Source of the DNA: JAQBDA01 sp041301185
Lineage (GTDB): Bacteria > Chloroflexota > Anaerolineae > Anaerolineales > UBA4823
Length of the DNA stretch: 11,812 nucleotides
Assembly (NCBI GenBank): GCA_041301185.1
Contig: JBFYSV010000351.1
Span: 1-11,812, forward strand
Reading direction: 5' to 3'
Positions 6,484 through 11,812 of the stretch are shown here, in pieces (position 1 is the first letter of the stretch; the number at the start of each line of letters is the position of its first letter). The translations under genes were made by a program, and so were the position numbers. The notes under the pieces were generated by a model. It was given only the letters and a program-made list of their open reading frames with translations, was not told where the DNA came from and did not search any database.

Positions 6484-7467
6484 ATGGCGGTCATGACATA
6501 TCGCGAAGCAGTGCGACAGGCACTGCGCGAAGAATTGCAGAATGACGAGCGTGTCTACCTGATTGGGGAAGATATTGCTGAGTTCGGAGGGTCTTTGAAA
6601 GTCACCCTGGGACTGCTGGACGAGTTTGGACCCAAACGCATCCGTAACACACCCATCTCCGAAATGGGGCTTCTGGGTGCTGCCGTGGGTTCAGCTGCTA
6701 CCGGTGCGCGGCCAATTGCCGAGGTCATGTATAGCGATTTCTTCGGCATGGCAATGGACCAGGTGTTCAATCAGGCTGCCAAGATGCGCTATATGTTCGG
6801 CGGCAAGCTGTCGATTCCGCTGACCATCCGCGCTCCAATGGGGGGGCGGCGATCCGCAGCGGCGCATCATAGCCAGTGCCTGGAAGCCTGGTTTATGCAC
6901 ATCCCAGGTTTGAAGATCGCGATGCCTGCCAACGCTTATGATGCCAAAGGACTGTTGAAAACAGCCGTGCGCGATCCTAACCCGGTGATCGTGTTTGAGA
7001 ATAAAATGCTCTACAACGTTAAGGGTGAAGTCCCTGAAGAGCCATTTTTTGTGCCGTTCGGTGTTGCCAAACTGGTTAGAGAAGGCAGTGATGTGACAGT
7101 TGTGGCTGTCTCGGATATGGTTGACTACTCGCTCAAAGCCGCCGAAGCACTCGAAGCGGATGGGATATCGTTAGAGGTGATAGATCCGCGCACGATTGCA
7201 CCCCTGGATATCGAAACAATCATTCAGTCGGTGAAGAAAACTGGGAAATTGGTGGTTGCTCATGAAGCCAATCTGACAGGTGGAATTGGCGCTGAGATCG
7301 CTGCCCAGGTTGGTTACCGGGCATTCGATTACCTACAGGCTCCGATTGAACGGGTAGCAGCAAAGGACTCCCCGATTCCTTTCGCGCCGATCTTGGAAAA
7401 AGAGATCCTGCCTGATGACCAGGATGTAATCGATGCAGTCCATCGCGTGATGGATTATGCGGGATAA
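6484..7467 (+). CDS. 2-oxo-acid/acetoin dehydrogenase E1 beta subunit, copy 2
   Basis: A 327-residue E1 beta of standard length and motif content: MTYREAVRQALREEL at the N-terminus, GEDIAEFGG (28-36), NTPISEMGLLGAAVG with E60 as the ThDP-activating Glu, AHHSQCLEAW with H129 as the active-site His, EVIDPRTIAPLD (231-242) and HEANLTGGIGAEIAA (260-274). ATG at 6484 follows the copy 2 alpha stop by one base and has GGAGG at 6470-6474. Longer in-frame starts back to 6397 lie inside the alpha gene and are rejected. The one-base gap implies translational coupling and a stoichiometric pair with E1 alpha copy 2. The canonical residues suggest this pair is an active ThDP enzyme. Confidence 0.95.
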   Translation: MAVMTYREAVRQALREELQNDERVYLIGEDIAEFGGSLKVTLGLLDEFGPKRIRNTPISEMGLLGAAVGSAATGARPIAEVMYSDFFGMAMDQVFNQAAKMRYMFGGKLSIPLTIRAPMGGRRSAAAHHSQCLEAWFMHIPGLKIAMPANAYDAKGLLKTAVRDPNPVIVFENKMLYNVKGEVPEEPFFVPFGVAKLVREGSDVTVVAVSDMVDYSLKAAEALEADGISLEVIDPRTIAPLDIETIIQSVKKTGKLVVAHEANLTGGIGAEIAAQVGYRAFDYLQAPIERVAAKDSPIPFAPILEKEILPDDQDVIDAVHRVMDYAG

Positions 7468-7476
7468 TTGACTGGC

Positions 7477-8136
7477 ATGGAAAAGGTATTGGTTTGCCTG
7501 CACACAGTCCGCCCTCTGCTGGGCTTATTTGACCAGCTGGTTGCGGATATCCTCCCCGGGATAAAACTACACCATATTCTGGATGAACCTTTATTAACTA
7601 GAGTTCGCCAGAGAGGACGGCTGGATGGGGAAGACACCCAGCGGGTGCAAGCCCATCGCGAGCTGGCAGAACAAGTTGGCGCGTCCGCCATCCTGGTCAC
7701 TTGTTCCAGCGTCTCCCCATGTGTTGAGGATGTGCGTAAAATCCCGGGCATCCCGATCTACAAGATAGATGAAGCGATGATCCAACAAGCAGTGGCAATC
7801 GGCGGGCGAATTGGCGTGGTTGCCACGGCTGAAACCACGTTGGAACCGACCCGCCAGCTTTTGGTCCTTGAAGCGGGTAGGCAGAATAAACCGGTTGAGG
7901 TAGAGCTTGCCCTGGTGTCTGAAGCTTTACAATTGCTACTGAACGGAGAAAGCGAGAAACATGATCGCCTGGTCAGGCAATCAGTTCTTGATATCTCCCA
8001 ACGTACGGATGTTGTCGTCCTTGCCCAGGCTTCCATGGCAAGGGTGCTAGAGGTGATCCCGGAGAACGAGCGTAGAGTTCCTGTTCTCTCCAGCCCGCAC
8101 CTGGCTCTAGAAGCCATTCGATCTCGGTTATTTTAG
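7477..8136 (+). CDS. Asp/Glu/hydantoin racemase-like protein with a single catalytic Cys
   Basis: A 219-residue protein resembling the Asp/Glu/hydantoin racemase superfamily: an N-terminal half with C76 in ILVTCSSVSP, the central IDEAMIQQAV helix, and RIGVVATAETTLEPT (111-125), which is typical of the second-domain start. Two-base racemases use a Cys in each half. Here the second-half position reads VVLAQASMARVL (180-191), with no Cys. C82 is close to the first site and cannot replace it. It may therefore be an isomerase, decarboxylase or lyase of the superfamily rather than a racemase, or be non-catalytic. The start is ambiguous: TTG at 7468 directly abuts the E1 beta stop, whereas ATG at 7477 is more natural; neither has a strong SD. 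It is last in the operon, followed by a terminator, so it likely acts on an intermediate of the same pathway. Confidence 0.8.
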   Translation: MEKVLVCLHTVRPLLGLFDQLVADILPGIKLHHILDEPLLTRVRQRGRLDGEDTQRVQAHRELAEQVGASAILVTCSSVSPCVEDVRKIPGIPIYKIDEAMIQQAVAIGGRIGVVATAETTLEPTRQLLVLEAGRQNKPVEVELALVSEALQLLLNGESEKHDRLVRQSVLDISQRTDVVVLAQASMARVLEVIPENERRVPVLSSPHLALEAIRSRLF

Positions 8137-8207
8137 GGGTTTCGTTTCTCGGCCGAAAGCCAGCCTTTTGGGAAACATCTTGGTAATTGGCGTGTTGGAT
8201 TAATCGG

Positions 8208-8254
8208 ATTGGGGTGGACGATTTGACCTGTCCACCCCAATTTACTTGTCTTTT
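8208..8254 (+). terminator. Hairpin terminator of the right-going operon
   Basis: A perfect 12-bp stem, ATTGGGGTGGAC (8208-8219) with GTCCACCCCAAT (8230-8241), encloses a 10-base loop and is followed by a T-rich stretch (TTTACTTGTCTTTT). It lies 71 bases after the racemase-like stop. Read from the other strand the stem has no T-run, so it is mainly a terminator for the right-going operon. The T tract is interrupted, so efficiency may be moderate. Confidence 0.8.
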
Positions 8255-8270
8255 GCGTCAGCAGTTCAAG

Positions 8271-8300
8271 TATCAGGCTGATAATTATCAGGCTGATAAT
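8271..8300. repeat. Tandem duplication of a 15-bp palindromic unit across a stop codon
   Basis: TATCAGGCTGATAAT occurs twice in direct succession, at 8271-8285 and 8286-8300. Each unit contains the 13-base palindrome TATCAG-G-CTGATA. The right copy encodes the last codons and the TGA stop (8290-8288) of the left-going corrinoid gene, and the left copy repeats the same bases beyond it. It looks like a replication-slippage duplication. It could fold into alternative hairpins at the 3' end of the left-going transcript. Confidence 0.9.
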
Positions 8301-8917
8301 AGCTGATTTACAATTCTCACAGCGCTGGATGCGTCCGGTGCATACGCATCCGCCCCGATCTTGTGGGCGAATTCGCCCGTGACCGGTGCTCCCCCGATGA
8401 TCACCTTGACTTGCTCACGTAATCCGGCAGCCTGAAGCGCTTGGAGCGTGGACTGCATGTTGTTCATTGTCGTCGTCAGCAAAGCCGACATGCCGATCAC
8501 ATCAGCACCATCCTGGGCAGCTTTAATAAACGTCTCTGGTGTGACATCGACTCCCAGATCCCGGACCTCAAAACCAGCCCCTTCCAGCATCATGGCAACC
8601 AGGTTCTTGCCGATATCGTGCAGGTCGCCCTTAACAGTGCCTATGGCGACCTTGCCAGCGGCTTTTACCCCGCTCTCCACCAGCTGAGGCTTGAGCAACG
8701 CCAGCCCGGCTTGCATAGCACGCGCCGCGACCAGCATCTCGGGAACGAAAAACTCGCCTTCTTCGAAACGCCGTCCAACCTCATTCATCGCACCGATCAA
8801 AGCCTGATTGAGAATCACTTCAGCAGCCACGCCCTGTGCCAAGGCTTCTTTTACTCCAGTTTGTACCTGCGAGGCATCTCCATCAATTACAAAGTCATAA
8901 ATTTCGGTTAGTTCCAT
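8288..8917 (-). CDS. Stand-alone corrinoid (B12-binding) protein of methyltransferase systems
   Basis: A 209-residue protein of the MtaC/MtbC/MttC type and length. Residues about 1-85 form the helical cap domain (QALIGAMNEVGRRFEEGEFF, 38-57). Residues about 88-209 form the Rossmann B12-binding domain with the cobalt-ligand motif DLHDIG (98-103, His100), GMSALLTTTM (142-151) and GGAPV (175-179). Such proteins carry a methyl group on cobalt between a substrate-specific methyltransferase and an acceptor methyltransferase. Neither partner is in the window, so partners are encoded elsewhere or the protein shuttles for a remote system. ATG at 8917 has GGAAGG seven bases upstream. It lies 84 bases after the MBL gene and could have its own promoter or be last in that operon. 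The last residues (LSA) and stop lie in a duplicated palindrome. Confidence 0.93.
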   Translation of the reverse strand: MELTEIYDFVIDGDASQVQTGVKEALAQGVAAEVILNQALIGAMNEVGRRFEEGEFFVPEMLVAARAMQAGLALLKPQLVESGVKAAGKVAIGTVKGDLHDIGKNLVAMMLEGAGFEVRDLGVDVTPETFIKAAQDGADVIGMSALLTTTMNNMQSTLQALQAAGLREQVKVIIGGAPVTGEFAHKIGADAYAPDASSAVRIVNQLLSA

Positions 8918-8933
8918 TATGACACCTTCCTTT

Positions 8934-8948
8934 ACGAGAGTATCTCGT
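8934..8948 (-). other. Small hairpin next to the corrinoid gene SD
   Basis: ACGAGA (8934-8939) and TCTCGT (8943-8948) form a perfect 6-bp stem with a 3-base loop. It ends one base upstream of the AAGGAAGG SD region (8925-8932) in the leader of the corrinoid gene. It could tune translation or be a small operator. It is short enough to be chance. Confidence 0.35.
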
Positions 8949-9001
8949 TGATTTTCTTCCTGATATCGATTATTCCAAAGTATTGATCTTATGAATCGTC
9001 G

Positions 9002-9784
9002 CTAACCTGTCCTGTTTGGATATTCCCACACTTCGCCTGGGTATAATGCCAGCGGCTTCACCAATGGTCCGCCATCCGAATGGCGGTTATTGAGAATGTT
9101 GATAAATTTCTGAACGTCCTCCCTGCCCTCTGGGTTGAGATAGTGGCAGATGATGGCATAATCCACGCCTAACCACATCGCGGCCAGTGCGCCTTCATCA
9201 CCGTTCATTTCATTGCCAATATGATCTTGTAAACCGAACCGTTGCAGGTATTCGCTCTCCAACTCGCATGCGGCAATCAGTCCAATATTTGGCTTGTACA
9301 GTTCGCCAATCAGTTTCAAGTCGCTGAAAATTGCGCTGTCTCCGGAATGGTAGATGCGCACTCCCGGATCGGGATATACGATAAAGCCTAATGGTTGCCC
9401 AGACAGGTATTCGCCATTAGGCGCCTGGCGAAACGAGGTGTGATGGCATTCCACAGCCCGGACCCGAATTCCGTGTGGATTAGATTGCCCGCCCCAGGGC
9501 AGAGTCCGCATCAACCCAGGATCCGCGCCTTGTTGAGTCAAAAAGACAGCCACCTCTGGACCGCAGACTACCGGGCATTGGAATTTCCTTGAAATTGCCG
9601 CCGCATCACCCAGGTGATCGATTGCCAGGTGGGTTACCAGTACCAGATCAACCCGCCCGAGATCGTCTACTTGCACCGGGCAGGCTGGGTTATCGCTCAA
9701 GCAGGGATCGATCAAGATCACCTGACCCTGCTCGTTGGTGATCTCAAATGCAGCAATGCCAAGAAAGCGAATACGGGTAGTCAT
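9002..9784 (-). CDS. Metallo-beta-lactamase-fold hydrolase with a modified metal motif
   Basis: A 260-residue MBL-fold protein, closest in style to the UlaG/UPF0173 lineage (cytosolic, no signal peptide). Recognisable elements: VILIDPCLSDNPA (22-34), the metal motif THLAIDHLGDA (51-61), VECHHTSF (111-118), YHSGDSAIF (145-153) with D149, and IICHYLNPEG (211-220) with H214. The usual HxHxDH motif is here H52-x-A54-x-D56-H57, so the second His is Ala. This would weaken or shift metal site 1 unless another His (H114 or H115) compensates. Start: ATG at 9784 with GGAGG five bases upstream, 24 bases after the amidohydrolase stop; clearly the same operon. Likely a lactone, ester or phosphodiester hydrolase acting with the amidohydrolase; the substrate is unknown. 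Confidence 0.86.
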   Translation of the reverse strand: MTTRIRFLGIAAFEITNEQGQVILIDPCLSDNPACPVQVDDLGRVDLVLVTHLAIDHLGDAAAISRKFQCPVVCGPEVAVFLTQQGADPGLMRTLPWGGQSNPHGIRVRAVECHHTSFRQAPNGEYLSGQPLGFIVYPDPGVRIYHSGDSAIFSDLKLIGELYKPNIGLIAACELESEYLQRFGLQDHIGNEMNGDEGALAAMWLGVDYAIICHYLNPEGREDVQKFINILNNRHSDGGPLVKPLALYPGEVWEYPNRTG

Positions 9785-9808
9785 CCTCGCCTCCGGAGAT
9801 ATTGTCGT

Positions 9809-11191
9809 TTAATAATGGTTATCAAATCTCTTTTCTGTAGAGGGTTGCGCTTGGCGAGCATACATGGCTGCACTCTTGAGAAGTTCCTTCGGGAAGAGCC
9901 ATCTACCGTTGCGGATGACTACCTCAATCCGCTGCAGTGCTTGAATATCATCCAACGGATTACCATCAACGATGATCATGTCTGCCTGCTTACCTGCCTC
10001 AACCGTGCCTACCAGGTGGTCAATTTGGAGTGCCTGGGCCCCAGAGATTGTTGCTGCCTGGAGAGCAGCTTTCTCGCTCAAGCCGCATTCCAGTAAAGCC
10101 TGGATTTCATCATGGTAGCTGAAACCTGGCAGTAAATTCGGGAATGGCGAGTCCGTGCCAATCAAGATTTTTGCCTCTCGGCGAAAGAGCTCGGCTGTGA
10201 AAATCGCCATACCAGCAATTTGCTGGGCACGGTCCATGCGGCTGGGCTTTGGCAGATCTTTAGGGGAGCGCTGAACTTTTTGGCTCCTGGGCGAGAAAGT
10301 CTCCCAATATTCTCGTAGCGGAAGCGGTGTATATTCCATTTGGGGGTGTGATTGGTAGCGGCTGTCCCAGGTGGTCGCCAGGCGTAACCACACCAGGCGG
10401 GTGATTGCCATCCAGGTGCCTTTTTCCTGAATCAGGTCGATCAGCTGGTTGGCGCGCTCCAGGTCAATGGAAGCCCACAGCTTGAAAAACTCCCACTCCC
10501 CTGCTTCCTGGTTGCGCTGCCAATACAGCGCTTCGGCGATCCCGCTGAGATGTTCCAGCTCGTCTAACCCGGCCTCAATTGCCTGGCGAGCATTGACATA
10601 TTTGCCCAGGTGCGCCAGGACGAATTTGCCGTGCGAGTGAGCCTGGTCCAGGATGGCTTGAAAGCAAGGCAAATCCAGGAATGCATAGGTTTTTATCTGG
10701 TCCACGCCGCGTTCGACCAGGGTATCGACCCACATGCGCGCTTCTTCAGGGGTTTTCACTGTTTGGGTGATTGCGGGCCAGGTGTTGCCAGGGTTATCGA
10801 GCAGCGGACCCGTGCACACCAGTCTTGGCGCATCATGGGATGCATTCCATTTCGCCCGCCTGCGGAGCACTGCTTCCAGTTCACAGGCGGTATCCCGCAC
10901 TGCGGTGATGCCTTTGGCGAGAAATAAGGGCGCATGCCAGTCTTCGCTATGGACGTGGACATCGATCAAGCCGGGGAGCACAGTTTTACCCCGGATATCG
11001 ATCCTGGTCACACCCTCGCCAACCTCGTCGGGATGACAGACGGTTTGAATTTGGTTGCCTTGTACGAGGACAGCGCGCTTCGGTAGCAGTGTTCCAAGCC
11101 TGGCATCGAAGACATTTCCATCAACCAGGGCATATTGAGCTATTCCATTTTGAAGCTTTTCGATGATTGGCGGATCAATTCCGGATATCAT
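9809..11191 (-). CDS. Imidazolonepropionase-like amidohydrolase
   Basis: A 460-residue metal-dependent amidohydrolase with the composite beta-sandwich plus TIM-barrel layout. The metal residues can be placed: H79 and H81 in GLIDVHVHSEDW, K167 in QIKTYAF (the position of the carbamylated Lys in related enzymes), H194 in FVLAHLGK, H214 in ELEHLSG and D347 in LIGTDSPFP. The C-terminal sandwich closes with GTVEAGKQADMIIVDGNPLDD (395-415). Members hydrolyse cyclic amides, dipeptides (prolidase-like) or related C-N bonds; the specific substrate is not readable. There is no signal peptide, so it is cytosolic. ATG at 11191 overlaps the upstream stop as ATGA, which indicates translational coupling with the reductoisomerase-like gene. 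The tail of about 25 residues after FPKELLK is polar and not conserved-looking. Confidence 0.9.
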   Translation of the reverse strand: MISGIDPPIIEKLQNGIAQYALVDGNVFDARLGTLLPKRAVLVQGNQIQTVCHPDEVGEGVTRIDIRGKTVLPGLIDVHVHSEDWHAPLFLAKGITAVRDTACELEAVLRRRAKWNASHDAPRLVCTGPLLDNPGNTWPAITQTVKTPEEARMWVDTLVERGVDQIKTYAFLDLPCFQAILDQAHSHGKFVLAHLGKYVNARQAIEAGLDELEHLSGIAEALYWQRNQEAGEWEFFKLWASIDLERANQLIDLIQEKGTWMAITRLVWLRLATTWDSRYQSHPQMEYTPLPLREYWETFSPRSQKVQRSPKDLPKPSRMDRAQQIAGMAIFTAELFRREAKILIGTDSPFPNLLPGFSYHDEIQALLECGLSEKAALQAATISGAQALQIDHLVGTVEAGKQADMIIVDGNPLDDIQALQRIEVVIRNGRWLFPKELLKSAAMYARQAQPSTEKRFDNHY

Positions 11192-11812
11192 CTGGTTTCA
11201 TCCTTCCGCTCCAGGACTCCCAGTATATCCAGCAATCGTTCTTCAACCGTGATCATGGGGTGGGACATATTTTCCTGGTGCACCCGCCGCCAGACGGGCA
11301 TTCCTGAAAGCTGTTCCAGCGCCCATTCTTTAGCAAAAGAGCCGTCTTTGATTCGAGTGATGAGTTTCCGTAATCGCTGTCGTTCGAGTCCATCTTCCTC
11401 AGGAGAAAGCCGTCCGGTCACTTCCTGCCCGTATTGGCTGGTCTGGGAATGCAGCTTGAGCTGGTGGAAGAGGCCATGGGTGATATAGACTCTGCAGAGT
11501 TCCATCTCTTCTCCGGATGCCCACAGTTCGAGAAGCGCCGCTTCCGGGCTGACTCCGGCTTCAACCAGGATCTCATAGCAACGCCTCAGGATATAGACAT
11601 AGCTGAAGTGTTCGTGGAAGAGGTCGCAAACGGTCTCTTCTTCAACTGTTGATTCAAGCGAGCCCATTTTCAAGGTGCCTATCGCTTTGCAAAGCGCCAG
11701 CATGATTTCCTTCGCTTTGCCGCTGGCATCCTGGTGAACGGATACCATGCTGGGAAATCCTTTGCCATCCAGATAGCCATTCCGAACGCCGGTGCCGATC
11801 ATGCGTGGGGCG
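11188..11812 (-). CDS. Ketol-acid reductoisomerase-like protein, C-terminal part (N-terminus beyond the window)
   Basis: The frame is open to the window edge; the internal ATG at 11802 is preceded in frame by Ala-Pro-Arg, giving APRMIGTGVR, which matches the family's APKGPGHxVR. It is therefore the C-terminal knotted helical domain of a KARI-like protein whose Rossmann domain is outside the window. Numbered from Met at 11802: SVHQDASGKAKEI (21-33), ESTVEEETVCDLFHEH (50-65) with the two metal acids D60 and E64, EILVEAGVSPEAA (77-89), SQTSQYG (119-125) and DGSFAKEW near the end. In the second acidic helix the family's ECLHE becomes ELWASGEE (92-99): E92 is kept but the next Glu is Ser96 or displaced by a two-residue insertion. 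No ilvB, ilvN, ilvD or leu genes are nearby, and the gene is coupled to an amidohydrolase, so it is probably a paralogue with a different role. Confidence 0.85.
   Translation of the reverse strand, partial: APRMIGTGVRNGYLDGKGFPSMVSVHQDASGKAKEIMLALCKAIGTLKMGSLESTVEEETVCDLFHEHFSYVYILRRCYEILVEAGVSPEAALLELWASGEEMELCRVYITHGLFHQLKLHSQTSQYGQEVTGRLSPEEDGLERQRLRKLITRIKDGSFAKEWALEQLSGMPVWRRVHQENMSHPMITVEERLLDILGVLERKDETR

Noticed and set aside
393..8136. Classical pyruvate dehydrogenase operon (pdhR-aceEF-lpd type)
   Set aside because: There are two E1 pairs, no E3, inserted isomerase and racemase-like genes, and AcoA-like motifs, so a standard housekeeping PDH label is not supported.
8918..9001. Possible separate promoter for the corrinoid gene
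   Set aside because: No convincing -35/-10 pair with proper spacing was found on the reverse strand; only a small hairpin next to the SD is visible.
11188..11802. Unknown 204-residue protein starting at the ATG at 11802
   Set aside because: In-frame codons before that ATG (Ala-Pro-Arg) continue a ketol-acid-reductoisomerase-like sequence, so the ATG is internal and the gene is truncated by the window edge.

Overview
The window looks like a bacterial chromosomal segment of medium G+C (about half, by eye), with sigma70-type promoters, Shine-Dalgarno (SD) sites and tightly packed operons. The protein set (FCD-type GntR regulator, acetoin/pyruvate-dehydrogenase-like E1 and E2, xylose-isomerase-like TIM barrels, a corrinoid protein, an imidazolonepropionase-like amidohydrolase) has the flavour of an anaerobic or facultative Chloroflexota (Anaerolineae-like) genome. 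That assignment is inference only; nothing in the window proves the taxon.

Left edge, 1-392: the start of a leftward TIM-barrel isomerase gene, then a 181-base divergent control region. It holds two near-consensus promoters that face each other. Their -10 boxes lie in the two arms of an 11-bp inverted repeat that encloses a PdhR-like TGGTnnnACCA palindrome.

Right-going operon, 393-8136: an FCD/GntR regulator, E1 alpha (copy 1), E1 beta (copy 1), a sugar-phosphate isomerase/epimerase-type TIM barrel, a lipoyl E2 acyltransferase, E1 alpha (copy 2), E1 beta (copy 2) and an Asp/Glu-racemase-like protein. Gaps are short and most genes have a clear SD. The layout recalls E. coli pdhR-aceEF-lpd (regulator first, PdhR-like operator), but there are two full E1 heterodimers for one E2, no E3, and sugar-type enzymes inserted. 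The most economical reading is a dedicated 2-oxo-acid dehydrogenase complex acting at the end of a sugar-acid or polyol-like catabolic route. The substrate cannot be read from the sequence. E1 alpha copy 1 has an altered thiamine-diphosphate/Mg motif (GEA instead of GDG), and the E2 has two tandem subunit-binding domains.

Convergent junction, 8137-8287: a strong hairpin terminator, then a tandemly duplicated 15-bp palindrome that runs into the end of the opposite operon.

Left-going operon, 11812-8288 (order of transcription): the C-terminal part of a divergent ketol-acid-reductoisomerase-like protein (N-terminus outside the window), an amidohydrolase overlapping it by ATGA, a metallo-beta-lactamase-fold hydrolase lacking one canonical metal His, and, after an 84-base gap, a stand-alone corrinoid protein. 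No branched-chain amino-acid synthesis genes and no corrinoid methyltransferase are present, so both the reductoisomerase-like gene and the corrinoid gene are out of their usual context. No RNA genes, IS elements, CRISPR arrays or prophage genes were seen.
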